A stretch of 64,000 nucleotides of DNA from Isoetes taiwanensis (GCA_021234155.1 JAJEKV010000005.1:12701787-12765786); one strand, 5' to 3'. Positions 1 through 12,189 are shown, counted from the stretch's first letter. Notes: generated by a model not told the origin, from the sequence alone. Numbers and translations: made by a program.

Positions 1-395
1 TACAAAGGATTTAGCCATGTCTGAATTCATAGGTTATAGTGCAGCACTGCAATTCTTTGATGTTTAAATGTTTTGGTTCTGTCACTAAATTTGACTCAGT
101 TGGTGAACAATCAATAAATTATTGGGTAAAATCTACAACATTGTTGTTTTGGCACTTCGGAGATGAATGTGACTATGTTACATCCGGTGTTACAGATTGG
201 ACATTTGGCATTGAAGACCACCCTTTTTTTAGTGGTCCGGTTGTTGAATAGGAGTTGCTTCTGGACCGTCAACCATATGAGCCATTCCTATCGATATGCT
301 AGTGTATTTTTTGAATTTCTGTTTGGATGTAGACAAATGCATGCACTTTTGGGCTAATTGGCCTCTACTTTGATTACCTATGTTTACATATGTTT
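1..395. other. no recognisable feature
   Basis: AT-rich sequence with only short open frames that match no family I recognise. Nothing can be supported here. Confidence 0.5.
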
Positions 396-775
396 CATTT
401 TGTTAGGTCCGAAGGGCCCAATTTTTTTCTTTAATATAACAAAACACATAACTATCATTAACATTAATTAACACAAACTATTACATCCAATATGTTCAAT
501 TAAAATCCTCATGAAACCCTTTGGTTTGGGTGCATGTTCACACGAGGGGTGATGTTGGGCAGCGAGAGACCCTAAAATTTATAATATGTTCAAAATGATT
601 ATCAGTTAGTAGATTGCTTCAAACCTTATAGTATTTTGTAAACTTTGTTATATAGTATACCAAAATTTGTACAAGCATACTCCACAAACGAGGATCGCTA
701 TCTACGGTCTAGATCGAGGAATAAAGGGCAAATATGCCCATTTGACAGCTCTTGATGCCCAGAGTTGCAAAGTTG
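396..775 (+). repeat. dispersed repeat, copy 1 (family shared with 37.2 kb)
   Basis: This stretch aligns along its length with 37167-37543 in the same orientation. Shared landmarks, in order: a GGCC-type hairpin followed by a T-run, an AT-rich block around CATTAATTAACACAAAC, a block reading TTTGGGTGCAT, GGGCAGCGAGAG, and a block around GAGGAATAA. No coding capacity is evident. The hairpin plus T-run at the left end resembles a plant LINE 3' end, but the similarity runs far past it, so the whole unit is treated as one repeat. Identity is moderate, so both copies are old. Confidence 0.6.
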
Positions 776-837
776 TAGGTACACCATTAGTACCATGCCA
801 TAAGATTTTGGCTCATATGTCTCCTACCCTACATGGA

Positions 838-1015
838 ATTGTTGGGATGCCTACTCAATATTAGCAATTGTACAAATTTAGATATTGCTTTCTTAGTTAG
901 TCTTCTAAGTCGATACTCTAATAATCCAGATAAACAACATTGGACTGCAGCAAAAAAAAATTAAGGTTTCTTAAAGGCACACAAGATCAGGTGATCTAAA
1001 GTTGACTTATAGTTA
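838..1015 (+). pseudogene. Ty1/copia pol remnant (end of reverse transcriptase / start of RNase H)
   Basis: Read across frames, the sequence gives the succession typical of copia elements: a DIAF-like block, LLSRYSNNP, HWTAAK, then RFLKGT, which ends the RT-connection region. The frame is broken by an A-run near 950-960 and by stops. Only about 180 bp can be assigned; downstream to about 1330 nothing further of copia type is clear. It is a dead, truncated fragment. Confidence 0.5.
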
Positions 1016-1573
1016 AAGAGTTATTTCGAGCGTCTTAAGTGAAGCTAGATTACAAGCTATACTGGTTCATACCATGAGGGCCATTCATACAAGAATTCTA
1101 GTCTCACATGGACTTTTCTAATATAAACCTGGTAATCCATTGTTTGGCAAGTTATGAGATATTGAAGAGTAGTTGCATCTTTACAACTAGTTTGTTGGTG
1201 TTTTCACGCACTGCCTCCGGGCTTTCATCTTAGTATAGCCTTGGGTGGTCTAACGGTTTGATTCAGTTCTCCGCTTCCACCGTGCTTCGCTTGAGATATC
1301 ATCCCTATGATCAAGTGAGAGAGAATTTAAAACAAGGAAACTCTTTAGTTACTTTGGGAAAAATAATGCAATGATGCATGCAATGTCGTACTACTTTGTG
1401 AGGTTGGACAAGGTTTCAATGGGACGGTCTTAGCTAATCATTATCCCAATCGTTATCACTGCTATCCACAGAGATGATAGATAAGTAAAAGAGTTCATCA
1501 GGCATTCTACCTCAAGTATCATGACGTTCCAGTAAGACTATAGCTGGTCTAGTCGTTTGGTGAAGTTGTCTGC
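1016..1573. other. unassigned sequence
   Basis: No open frame of note and no repeat structure seen. It may be decayed copia sequence continuing from the fragment on its left. Confidence 0.35.
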
Positions 1574-1646
1574 AACTTTAGACAGACAGACAGACAGGAA
1601 GGCAGCAGACAGACATATAGACAGATAGACAAACATATAGATACAT
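1574..1646. repeat. (CAGA)n microsatellite, degenerate
   Basis: Runs of CAGA/TAGA tetranucleotides, interrupted by GGAAGGCAG. Simple repeat. Confidence 0.8.
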
Positions 1647-2199
1647 AGAGTTTTTTAAGTCCATAGTGACCAGATTGGCCCTATAAGCTCTATAACTTCC
1701 TAACTAGTATTTATTCTTTATCCTTTTATCTTGGTTCTTAGGGTAGTCCCGGTTATCTCCTCTATACCTTACGGTCCCTCATACCTTCAGTCTTTATTGA
1801 GTTTGGGATTGTTCCTCTTCTGTCAGACATTGATGTTTTGTGTGCATATGACCTTTCCCAAGAATGCAATGATTCTATTCAGCATGAATAGTACCATCAT
1901 TCTTGGGATAGAGACGCTTTCGTTGGCTCAGGCCTCATTTCGCTCCTTTCTTCCCTATATATACTATGTTCTCTCTCTCAGTTCTCATCGGCATTCTCTC
2001 TGAGCTGGATTTTTTATTCTTGATGTCAGCTTCCCTCTCCTCCTACCCTTTTCTCTCTTGAGGTCGTTGAGTGGTTTGGTCGGTGTTGCTTGCATATGGA
2101 GGATCTATTTACATGTGGTTGCTCAATCCTTTTGTTCTGACAGTTTGTGTCACATGATAGGTTTGGGTCGTGGATTGTGGACTTGATTCGTCATCTCTC

Positions 2200-2302
2200 A
2201 TATTCTTTCTCGGCGTAGCATTGTGACTTCTGAATAGCACCTTTGGGATTCTCTCTTTTCCCATGGGTTATCCCTTCAGGATTTTTCCCATTGGTCGTGC
2301 TT

Positions 2303-2333
<31 letters not shown>

Positions 2334-2525
2334 CTCCCTCCCTCCCTCTCCCGGCATAGGACTTGTCACTTCTGGGTACTCCAAGAGTCTTTTCTATTGA
2401 AAGTGCCTAAATTTTCTTCTTGGTGTAGCTTTGTAGCTTCTAGAATCTCCTTCACTTCCAAAGTCTTTCTCTTCTCGGCGTAGCTCTGTGGCTTTTGAGC
2501 TCTTCGTTGGGCATTTTTTCCTTTT
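2200..2525 (+). repeat. imperfect tandem repeat with CT/CCCT microsatellite core
   Basis: A motif close to CTCGGCGTAGCTTTGTGGCTT recurs about four times at 2210, 2349, 2419 and 2474, each followed by a TC-rich stretch. Between the first and second copy lies a pure (TC)n/(CCCT)n run (about 2303-2350). The longer open frames on both strands here are low-complexity and unconvincing as genes. Confidence 0.5.
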
Positions 2526-4621
2526 GATGTTCTAATTTCTTCAATCTTCTTTCTCAACTTTGTGCTTGCCATTGAAATTTTATTTGATCTTTCATATATC
2601 TTCCATTTGGGATTTTTTCTTGAAGTCGGCACTTCGTAAATGGCCGATTACTTGTAACTCTAACACTTTGACGGTTGGCGTGGTTGATTTTTTCCTTGCT
2701 TTGCAGTATGGAGCGATAGTCGATATGATGGATTTTGGCATATGAATATGTAGCATTATAACAGGGGTTTTTTTTGTGATTTTATACGCTTTTTAGCATG
2801 GTTTTTATATGATTTCATGGGCGTATTGCACGAGGCATACTAATCAGTATATCTAGAGTGCACACTGGATTCTCATATTTGAATGGCATTTTATCTATGA
2901 TTTTGCAATGGTTTTGCCTTGCATGTTTTTGTTCCTTAAAAACTTAATTAATTTAATTTTATGAAAGGCCATGCAAGCAACGAGGCAACATCTGACAATA
3001 GAAATATGACATCCCTAGCACAATCATCCTGCCCTAGCTCTGTTTCTATAAAGCTATCCTGATGGAAAAAGAGAGCCCCGTTACTGGAATAGATGTAGTC
3101 GAACCCCTGGCAACCCCAGCACTACTACTCCTAGGGAATCGGCCTTCGTCATTCAAACGTCCTAGAGTAGCCTAGTCTATAGTACCTTTATTGTAGAGAA
3201 GAGGTTGAGACAGCTCAAGTGGAGTAGCGGGTTGCTCTAGTATTGGAGGGAGCTCTTGGTGATTTGCCTGTAGTACCTTGCTAATGGGAAGACAGTTGGC
3301 AATCTTGCCTAGTACAGTTCTATTCTGCTTAAAATCTTGCGGGTTGGGCTTCTTGGTAGTGGAATGTACCTCTGGAAAAGCAAGTCAACCTCTATAGTAC
3401 TGCTAGTAAGAGAAGACGACAGATCTTCAGGCGTTCTCACCTCATACAATCCAGAGCGACTTGCCTATCTTATTCTTCTAGGTATTCCATCGGTGCGTTC
3501 TTCAGGATCTTGAGGGATAATTTTGATTGCACTCTACAAGTGCTATTACCTTCCCATAGTACCTACAATAGCTGGGAAGAAGGCCACGCCCTCTAGTACT
3601 GGAAGAACTAAAAGGCTGAGGAGCATATCATTTTGTAAGGATGAAGAAGAGGTTGAGATCCTTGACCATAGTACGTGGACTTTTTCTTTGGGTAGCTTTT
3701 CAGTTTGATGGCTGCGTGCATTTATTGCTACAATTTTTTCTATCTGGTGACCAAGAGCATTGTATACTTCCTATCTGGCCTATTGTGGAGCCCACAAGAA
3801 GGTCATGTACCCCTTTTCATATTAATCTAAAAATTCTTACCCTAAAAAAAAACAACAGTGCCAATATGACAGATCAACAGTTCAAATTTTACAGAGAATG
3901 TTACTATTATCATAGGGGCAGGGCCGACTGCTATGGTACCATGATTCATCTCATGTCTACTTGTAACTCAGACAGGCTTATTGAGTTAGTCAATTGGGGA
4001 TCTTGCAGCCTCAATTTCGTGATTACTTCCACTTCCTTGATACCTATGACTTCTGACCCCTCTTTGTTTCAATTCTCTTGTCTCAGTTTTGTTCAGGTTC
4101 TTGGCTCTACAGGGTTTGCAGAAAGCTTCATCATCTACTTCCTGGATGCTACAAAATTGCACTGGACGGTTTACTTGCAGAATATTTTGGATGGTATTTT
4201 CAAAGGCATTTTTCAACCTTTGAGTGCCTCAATATTTTGTGCATGAAAATATACTCATGCTTAAGCTTTAAACTCTAAACAATTTGTTACTATTGAATTG
4301 AGGGCTCTTAACTCAATTCTGCTTTTGGATGATCATTCACTATGATCTCAACTCTATGTTCTCTTATTTTCCATAATTAATGACTAAAAAGCTTCATTCC
4401 TTCAAAAAAAAAAATAGTATGGAGGGCACCTTTTGGGCTATAGTAGGAACATGAACTAGAACTGAGATTGAGAGATTTATCATTCTCTCAAAAGAATATA
4501 TCATGGAGAAGAGCCAACAAAAGATGGGCAAAACGAGGGCTTGAACTATAAGGTTGGCAAAGATAACTTACCACGCAAAAGTTTTTTAGTATCATTCTTT
4601 ATTCATGCCTTCTTCGTCTTC
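2526..4621. other. no recognisable gene
   Basis: Contains several short frames, the longest 201 codons at 3641-4246, without any motif I recognise. The part from 3050 to 3700 is somewhat more GC-rich, with many TAGTACC-type words, and in texture resembles 39.9-40.8 kb. No alignment between the two could be established by eye. Confidence 0.4.
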
Positions 4622-4711
4622 GTTTTTAGTAATACACTTGCTGCGCCTCCTTTTTTTGGTCCCATAGGTCAATTGGCCTCAGTGACGATAAAAATTTATT
4701 CTATTCTTAGT
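4622..4711 (+). mobile_element. LINE 3'-end fragment with ATTCT-type tail
   Basis: The last 90 bp match the 3' end of the LINE at 18933-20204: TTAGTAATAC, GGTCCCATAGG, a TTGGCCTC block, GACGATAAAA, then a short ATTCT repeat. Only the 3' tail is present, as expected for strong 5' truncation during target-primed reverse transcription. A minus-strand relative lies at 47236-47402. Confidence 0.6.
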
Positions 4712-5300
4712 TTTAGACAATGCAGATATCGACTTACAGAGTCATAGGCAAAATGTTCTGGACAATGGAGATACGGACTTGCACATTGTGACTTCTTGGA
4801 CAAAAATTTTCCTTTCATAATGCATCAGTTTCATCCTTTCATATAGAGGACTGTCGAATCCGTAATATTTTCTAACCATCCCCATTCCCGACAACGACAA
4901 CAATGTAATGGTTTCTTTCAAGGAGCTTGTTCTTAGTCCTTCCGATTAATTCCCTACAACAGAGCAGACTCTAAAGCCGTTGCAAATGGGTTTATACCAG
5001 GTGGGATTAAACGGAACGCAAGTAGATTATAAGATATTTCATTGCATTTTTATTTGATTCATAGCTAGAAATGTTTTGCATCCACTACCCAAGCGTTGGC
5101 TCAGATTCTACGCCCACAATACAGGCAACATCCATGTGCCATGCAAGACAAGGTATTGATGGTCCCAACCAGAAAGGCCAAAAAAGCGTTCTATTATCCT
5201 GATTTTATATTATCCTACTTTATCTTCAAAGAAGCAGTTCTCAAAGTATATAAGATAGGCATACCAGTCATGATAATTTGTCTGGAAAAACCTACGCAAT
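4712..5300. other. no recognisable feature
   Basis: Non-coding in appearance. Ends at the left border of the segmental duplication that starts near 5301. Confidence 0.4.
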
Positions 5301-6862
5301 TGTTGTTGATAAATGTAAATCTAGCTCAAGGTTCCAATGGTCTTCTTGCAGTCTAGTATCCAAAAACAAAGTTCTGTCAGATCCTGAGTAATTCTGTAGT
5401 CAGATACATGTTTAGGTTACATGGGAATTTAGAACACATAATTATAGCATGTAGTTATAATGAGGTTCATACGATATGCTTTCAAGGAAAATGCATTTAC
5501 TTAAGTATTGTCTGATATTTGCAGGAATACATATATTGGCATGCGTATTTGTAATTGGATTGGGAAAGAAGTTTTCCTATGCGGCAAGTTGTTTTCTCAA
5601 CCCTGGCATCTACAAATCAAATGTGGCAATTAGAGTCAGAAATAACATTGCAAAGGAGGAAGTTTTAAAGCAACAATGAATGGCTACGATTTATGATTGT
5701 AGTGCACCAGTAGATGTTGTTGGAAATGCCATGTTTCCATCTATATGTCAGAAATGCTTTCGGTCGTCGGGGAACTTTACATCCCTTGTGGAGCTTGGTA
5801 AAAACTTGGAACCTAGCACATGCGCTGCCCTCTTGTCTAAAAGCGGGAACCATCTCACAGGGGCAAACCGGTTCATGCCTTTCTCATTATCAATAAACTT
5901 CATGAAATATTCTTGTCCAATACTCTTATTGGGATGTATGCCAATTGGGGCAGCATCATTGACTCATTTTTTGTGTTTGATAACATGCCAGAGAGGAATA
6001 TAATATCTTGGAATGCTATGTTATCAGCCTATTCTTCCCTTGGCTATGGAAAGGAAGCTCTTGGTTGGTCTCTCTTTTGATGAATGCCAAGAACCTGGAC
6101 GTAAACATCATCACATTCAATACAATTCTTAAGGTATGTGACACCCCATTTTTTCTCTTAGAGGCAAAACTCATCCATGCCCACAGTATTTACAAAGGAT
6201 TTGAGTCAGATGTTGTTTTAGGCACTTCCCTTGTACATATGTATAGCAAATGCAGTAAAATTGAAGATGCTTGGATTGTATTTAATAAAATGGTTAATCG
6301 CAACTTGGTAACATGGAATGCCATGATTGCAGCCTATGTCTTTCATGGGTTGGACCAGGATGCTCTTCATCTTTTTTGGGATATGTGTCGCAGAGGTGTT
6401 AAACCAGATCATATAAGCTTCATCTCATGTCTAAATGCATGCAGAAGCCATGCATTTCTCGAGGAAGGTAAGTTACTTCATGCTTATACTTATGAAGTAG
6501 GGTGCAAATCATCTCGGTTGTTGAAAATGCTCTTGTTAATATATGCGGTAAAGCAAGCGGTGTTGCAAATGCAAGGGTGGTCTTTGTGAGAATCTTAGAA
6601 GAAGGATCGATTACTTGGTCTACTTTGGTAGCGGCTTATTCTCGAGCAAATGTTTGAGGAGGAGGCCATTAGACTATTTTGGGAAATGTGTATGAACAAT
6701 GTTACTCCAAACAATGTGACCTTTGTTGGAGTCCTCAATGCTTGTGCTCATGTAGGCGACATTCTTTGAGGGCATCCTCATTCATAGCCAAATTTTTAAT
6801 TCTGGTCTATATTCCGACATTATTGTTGGGGCTGCCCTGGTGAACATGTATGCAGAGTCTGG

Positions 6863-7452
6863 TGTTAGTCCTGTGCCTCCTGGTACAGGACTATTCATGC
6901 ATATGACGGACCAAGTCAAGGCCAAGAGTCCACAACCAGGCACGGGTCAGTCGTCAAAGGCCGCATAAAAGACCAAAGCGGAACCACGCTTGATCAAAGG
7001 CGCTGCCGGTCAAAGAAGGCTCGGACAAGTGACGGCCGATCACCGCTTTGCATCGGCGTCAGCGTGATTTCGGGCACTTCAAGAGGCACCGCCAGCATTC
7101 CTGCAAATCAGGCCTCCTTCCAGGAGTTGGCACCGAAATCAGTCAGAGTGTCTATATTGGGCCAAAGGCCATTGTACTATATATATGAATAGAGCTAGCA
7201 CATGAGTTTTTAGATGAGTTTTGAGTCTTGTCTCACTTCAGTCTTCTCTCGATTTCGAGAGCTCATGTATCTTCATTGACATCAAGGAAGTTGTTCTCAT
7301 TATTGATCTCATTGTTCTCTTTCTGTTCTGTTCTCTTTCTCTTGTTCTTTTCTTGCAAATCCCGCGTGACATAGCTCCCGGATTCTCCTGTTAGATCAAG
7401 GGTCCTCCACGAGAGGGCTGTCTGCGAGGAGTTTCGAACCGGACCCCAAACA
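6863..7452 (+). repeat. 5' LTR of the Ty3/gypsy element (590 bp)
   Basis: Begins TGTTAGTCCTGTGCC and ends CCCCAAACA. It matches 17937-18521 closely. A TATA-like run TATATATAT lies at 7178-7185, followed by the probable transcript start. A T/C-rich stretch (7300-7350) sits in the downstream half. Differences from the 3' LTR are mostly small indels and changes around CG/CTG/CAG. Confidence 0.93.
7176..7187 (+). promoter_or_regulatory. LTR TATA box
   Basis: A perfect alternating TATATATAT run within the 5' LTR, repeated at 18253-18262 in the 3' LTR. It is the only strong TATA in the LTR, so it is the likely core promoter of the element. Confidence 0.55.
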
Positions 7453-7472
7453 CGCCATTTGCTGGGGTCTGA
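7453..7472 (+). other. probable primer binding site
   Basis: Immediately after the LTR, CGCCATTTGCTGGGGTCTGA resembles the tRNA-Asp-type PBS of Athila/Tat elements (a CGCC-TTGC-GGGG pattern) with mismatches. It is not the common initiator-Met type. The assignment rests on this resemblance only. Confidence 0.35.
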
Positions 7473-7529
7473 TTTTTCTTCCATCATGTCGGCTTCGAGG
7501 TTTCACTCTGAAGAACTCCTCGCCAAGCG

Positions 7530-10211
7530 GTGGCTCGTCTTGGCGCCATCAGCGGCCTTGTTGTTCGGGATATGTATGACACTGCTTATGACGTTGAGGG
7601 CGGCCGTATCCGCTCAAGCGCTCATTTGGCACCTCCTACCCCTCGTGTTCATTCTAGACCAGGGTCTCCCCCGGTGTGTCGTCATTGTTCCCAACTGCAA
7701 TCTCCACAACATACCCCAGTTCAGCCCACGCCTCACTATTTCCAAACTCCTGACAGCATCTATATCAATATCCCTTCAGGCCACACCCCTCTCCCATCAC
7801 AACCTTCTTCACCTCCCGGTGGAATGGGCTACCATCAAGTGTCTTTTGGCCCTACCCACGTTTACGACTTTCAGTCTTCTCCATCTTTTCAGCATGCTCT
7901 TCCTGTTTACCAAACCACTGATCTCAAGCCTCAAGAGGATGGCTCCCAAGGCCCTTCCCCACCAGATGCTGCTTTTGCTGGACCACATGTTTTTTCCGTT
8001 CCACCCCCTGGTTCTCAGTCTCAGACTGTTCCACCTCTCTATGCTTCTGCATATCCTCCATCGAATCCACCTCTCTATGCGCCAGTTCCGCCCTCATCGC
8101 CCACTCATAATTTGAAGCTGACTTATCCAACTTTCGGCAACACTAAAGGTAAACCTCTGGATCAGAGTGCTCAAGCCCACATGGAGGAATTTGAAGCCTT
8201 AGCCATTCTGAACGGTCATGCGCAGCCACAACTCAAATTCCATATCTTTTCGACCACGCTACGAGGCGCCCCTCATCAGTGGTTAATGGCCAACAAAAGT
8301 CACTGGAAACAAAGTTGGCAAGAAATGAAAACTGCCTTTCTGTCTCATTATGGCACCACAGATGATGATCAGTTACTCCTCAAGCAACTCAATGACCTTC
8401 AACAAGAGCCCACGGAGTCCGCCAGGGATTTTGCGGACCGTCTTCACATTCTCGTCAGTAAACTCCAGGAGTACCCCACGCAAAGCCAGATCCTCGTCTG
8501 GTTTCTGCAGGGCCTTCCTCCTGCCATTCGACTCATGACCGAATACCTGCGTCCCAAGTCTCTGGAGCAGGCCATTGAATTGGTCAATCACTCGGTCAAT
8601 GTTTCTTCTAGGGGTGTTGCTCTCCAGGAACTCCCTTTCATGCCCCCCGTCATGGTTCCACAGAACTCTGTTCAGCCTCAGCAAGCAAATCCACAACGCG
8701 CTCACATCTGGTGCACTATTTGTAAATATCAAGGTCATTTGGCAAATGAATGCAACTCCTCCAATGGACCTCCTCATTGTAAAAGATGCAATATGTGCAA
8801 TCACGCCACGGAAGAATGCACTCGTTCTCATCCTACACCTTTTCGCAATAAAATGGTCTTTCAAGTCCAGACCACGCCTCAAGCACAACCGTCATATCAG
8901 CCTCAGCAATATCAGTCTCAACCACCGCAGCAGTATCAACAAACGCAGCAATCTCAGCAGCCACGGGGACAAGGCAATCGTCCTCCCTTTGATCCTTCTA
9001 AGGCTCAATGTTATCACTGTCATGAATGGGGTCACATCACCACGGCCTGTCCTCAACTTCCTCAAGTTCAAGTCCAACTTCCAGGTTCAAATCAACCTGC
9101 TTCTGTCCGCCTCACGGCCTACCAACTGTGGGTAGCAAATGGCAAACAAGGCCCCCGTCCTGTTTTGCGGAAGCCTCCACGGCCGCCTCAACAACAGCGA
9201 CCTCAGCAGGCCGCCTCTACATCCAATCCTATGGACCAACAAGCTCAAGAAGAGATTTATCAGGCCCTCAACCCTCCAGTCCAGCAGTCTAATTGGGTTG
9301 GTCTCGTTGCGCATCACACTCGGGCTTCACGCCCTTTGACCATCATTCCTCATGACACGCAACCTGCTTTTGCTGTGGAAACTGTCCCTCATGAAGAAGA
9401 TAAAAAAGTTCATTTTGCACCTGATCTTGACAAACTCATGCCTCACGTCATGCCTAAAGTGAGACAAAGTATTCTGAAACTCATGCAGGCTGCGGAAGGT
9501 CGCACCTTGGCAAATGTTCACGCCACCACTCGGGCTCAGCAGCGTCAGGCAGCGCCGTCATCATCCACCAGCGCACGCTCTCAGCCATATCCAAACATTG
9601 CTGCTGAGGTCGAGCTTCTCAAAGAAGTCTCCGCTTCCTTACCACAGACTCCAGCTCCACTGGACCCTGCGGATCCTTTTTCACATGTTCCCTTGGAACT
9701 TCAGGAAGAACTTGCCAAGATCAAGATTCCTTTGAGCCTGGCCACCATTTTAAAACTCTGTCCGGCTCTCAAAGATCAGTTACCTCTTCCCACGGTTCTG
9801 GTTGGAGCAGTTGCGACCTCAACACCCACGGTGCATGCCACGGTGGGCAATCAACATATCAATCATGTTCAAATTGATGGTGGTAGTGCCGTCAATCTCA
9901 TTACTGATAAACTCCGCAAGCAATTGGGCATCAAACAATTGTACCGTGCCCCTTATGACATCAAGTTGGCCAATGGCCATATCACGCGACCTCAAGGCGT
10001 CACTCCTCTTCTACATATCAGCATTGGTGATCTCAAATTCCCCTTGGAATTTGGTGTTTGGAAAGCTGGAGAAGATCCTGGTGACTATGAAATGCTGGTT
10101 GGACGACCTTTTCTCCGACAGGCAAAGAGTATTCATTACTGGGCCACGGACCAACTTGTTATCACCGATGGCCATCTCAATGCCACAATGGATCCGAGGC
10201 GGGCCAATTGA
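7530..10211 (+). CDS. gag-protease polyprotein of the Ty3/gypsy element
   Basis: 893 codons, open throughout. Residues 1-200 are rich in Pro, Ser and Gln. Residues about 205-370 form a retrotransposon gag domain (PHQWLMANKSHW, ESARDFADRLHIL and GLPPAIRLM blocks). Two CCHC zinc knuckles follow: CTICKYQGHLANEC near residue 395 and CYHCHEWGHITTAC near residue 495. The C-terminal quarter is an aspartic protease with IDGGSAVNLI as active-site motif and a LVGRPFL block. The core reads D-G-G rather than D-T/S-G, which may weaken it. The ATG at 7530 lies 77 bp after the LTR. An ATG at 7486 in another frame could be the original start if a small shift occurred. pol begins in a separate frame downstream. 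Confidence 0.88.
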   Translation: MARLGAISGLVVRDMYDTAYDVEGGRIRSSAHLAPPTPRVHSRPGSPPVCRHCSQLQSPQHTPVQPTPHYFQTPDSIYINIPSGHTPLPSQPSSPPGGMGYHQVSFGPTHVYDFQSSPSFQHALPVYQTTDLKPQEDGSQGPSPPDAAFAGPHVFSVPPPGSQSQTVPPLYASAYPPSNPPLYAPVPPSSPTHNLKLTYPTFGNTKGKPLDQSAQAHMEEFEALAILNGHAQPQLKFHIFSTTLRGAPHQWLMANKSHWKQSWQEMKTAFLSHYGTTDDDQLLLKQLNDLQQEPTESARDFADRLHILVSKLQEYPTQSQILVWFLQGLPPAIRLMTEYLRPKSLEQAIELVNHSVNVSSRGVALQELPFMPPVMVPQNSVQPQQANPQRAHIWCTICKYQGHLANECNSSNGPPHCKRCNMCNHATEECTRSHPTPFRNKMVFQVQTTPQAQPSYQPQQYQSQPPQQYQQTQQSQQPRGQGNRPPFDPSKAQCYHCHEWGHITTACPQLPQVQVQLPGSNQPASVRLTAYQLWVANGKQGPRPVLRKPPRPPQQQRPQQAASTSNPMDQQAQEEIYQALNPPVQQSNWVGLVAHHTRASRPLTIIPHDTQPAFAVETVPHEEDKKVHFAPDLDKLMPHVMPKVRQSILKLMQAAEGRTLANVHATTRAQQRQAAPSSSTSARSQPYPNIAAEVELLKEVSASLPQTPAPLDPADPFSHVPLELQEELAKIKIPLSLATILKLCPALKDQLPLPTVLVGAVATSTPTVHATVGNQHINHVQIDGGSAVNLITDKLRKQLGIKQLYRAPYDIKLANGHITRPQGVTPLLHISIGDLKFPLEFGVWKAGEDPGDYEMLVGRPFLRQAKSIHYWATDQLVITDGHLNATMDPRRAN

Positions 10212-10473
10212 TCTCGCCGAGAATTTGAACCTTCCATCTCATAGCGGACTCGGAAGAAGCACAAAATATTTATCATGTTCAAGCTCCTCCAGCGGGTCTC
10301 CCTCTCTCATCTTACCCTGAGTATGCTGATCCTTGGGGTGACATGACGCTCGATCAGGACCAGGCTGTGGCAGCTCTTTTGGACCCTTACCTAGCTTCCT
10401 GTAATCGCATTCAATGTCTTGATCATTTTTCGGACCCACTTTCTTCTTCAGAGACATCGATGTTCATGCCGTC

Positions 10474-11970
10474 ATGAAGCAACATTTGCTTGATGACGCT
10501 CAGCAGCCTCTTTTCTTCACCACGCAAAATGCTGCTCCTCCCGTCATGCTTCAGCCTCCTGCTCATCAAGTTCAGAACACGGAGGTTGTTCCTCATATTC
10601 AAACTCCAGAAGTGGAAATTGTGGACATTGGTAACAACCAACCAGTCCGCTTAGCTGCTCACCTTCCGTCTACCTATAAAGCACGCGCTGTGACGCTGTT
10701 CAAGAAATTCAAACATATTTTTGCTTGGAGCTACAAAGACCTTCGAGGTATCAAAAAAGAATTGGGGGAACTCACCATTCCTACCAAACCTGATGCACGC
10801 CCAATCTAGCAACGATGATGCGGGCTCAACCCAAATTACCGTGACCCGGGCCAAGGTCGAAATTGACAAACTCTTGGTCTGGCGGCCCGATTTATGAGAT
10901 CAAACATTCTGAATGGGTGAGCCCCATCGTCATTGCTCTCAAACACAATGGTAAGATCCGCGTTTGCGTGGATTACGAGAAAACTCAATCAAACCCGGGC
11001 GTGATCACTTTCCGCTTCCCTTCATCGACCGTGTTCTTGAAGAAGTTGCTGGTCATGAGATGTACTCTTTCATGGATGGTTTTTCTGGGTACAATCAAAT
11101 TTCTATCAAGCAAGAGGATCAACTCAAAACTACCTTCACCACCCCGTGGGGCACTTTTGCCTACAAGGTGGTGCCTTTTGGTTTGTCAAACTCTCCTTCA
11201 ACTTTTCAGCGCATCATGCTCTCTGTCTTTCAAGACTTTATGAAGGATAAACCTTTTTATTCAGTTCTTCCAAGATGATTTTTCTGCCTACAGCTCCATG
11301 GATGATCATTTGGACAAATTGGAGCTTGTCTTTCAAAAATGTGATGAATCCGGCATTAGTCTCAATCATGAGAAATGCACTTTCTGCGTCACCTCAGATG
11401 TTCTGTTGGGTCATGTGGTCAGTAAAGAAGGCATCACCACGGATCCCGCTAAAATCAGTTGTGTATTGAAAGCTCAAGCACCGTCAAATATCAAAGAGAC
11501 ACGCTCTTTCCTGGGTAAGGTCAATTACTATTCTACCTTCATTCCTGGACTTGCAGCTATCGCTGACCCCATTCATAAACTCACGGGTGATGAATCCACT
11601 TGGGCCTGGACTTCCCAAGCGGGAAGCCGCCGAAGTTGAAGCCATTCTTGACTCAGCCCCGGTCCTTGTTCCTCCTCAATGGGACAAGCCTTTCCACGTT
11701 CATGTTGATGTCTCTGCTTTTGCCATTGGTGCTGTTCTCTCTCAGGCCTATGAGCTATGCCAGCCGGAAACTCAATCCTGCTGAGCGCAACTATTCTGCC
11801 ACGGAACGGGAAGCTTTGGGCTTAGTTTTCTGTGTCCAACGTTTCTGACATTATTTGTTGGGAAGCCAGATCAAGTTCTTTGTTGATCATCAAGCTCTTC
11901 TTTATTTGATCAACAAAGCTAACCACGGGCGGGCGAATTGCTTTCGTTGGGTCCTTCTTACGCAAGAATT
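10474..11970 (+). pseudogene. reverse transcriptase-RNase H region, frame-broken
   Basis: RT motifs are spread over three frames. An N-terminal block (10474-10809) ends in a stop just before the palm. SFMDGFSGYNQI (near 11070) carries the first catalytic Asp, followed by TPWGTFAYKVVPFGLSNSP. The catalytic QDDF lies near 11270 across a frame break, then LLGHVVSKEGI. RNase H pieces follow: FHVHVDVSAFAIGAVL (catalytic Asp), ERNYSATEREAL (catalytic Glu) and DHQALLYLI (catalytic Asp). At least four small shifts or stops separate them, so no continuous protein can be made without correction. Confidence 0.88.
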
Positions 11971-12189
11971 GGCTCCCCGAAATTGTTCACAAAGGCGGGC
12001 AAGTCTCATGTTGTGCACGATTATCTTTCACGCATCCACCACCGGACGATCCCTCCGCGGGTGTTTCGATGCCTTTCGGGACGCTCAATTATTCACGGTC
12101 GACCCACGCCCCATTGGTTTCACAACTTTCAGCAATATCTTCTCTTTGGTGCTCTTCCTCAAGAGGATCCGGACGCTCTCTCGGACAAG

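Noticed and set aside
3641-4246. 201-codon ORF on the plus strand
   Set aside because: No motif, odd composition (runs of Cys, Phe and Leu in repeat-like DNA), and a minus-strand frame overlaps. Probably chance.
8373-8888. 171-codon minus-strand ORF inside gag
   Set aside because: Shadow frame of the clear gag domain and first zinc knuckle on the plus strand.
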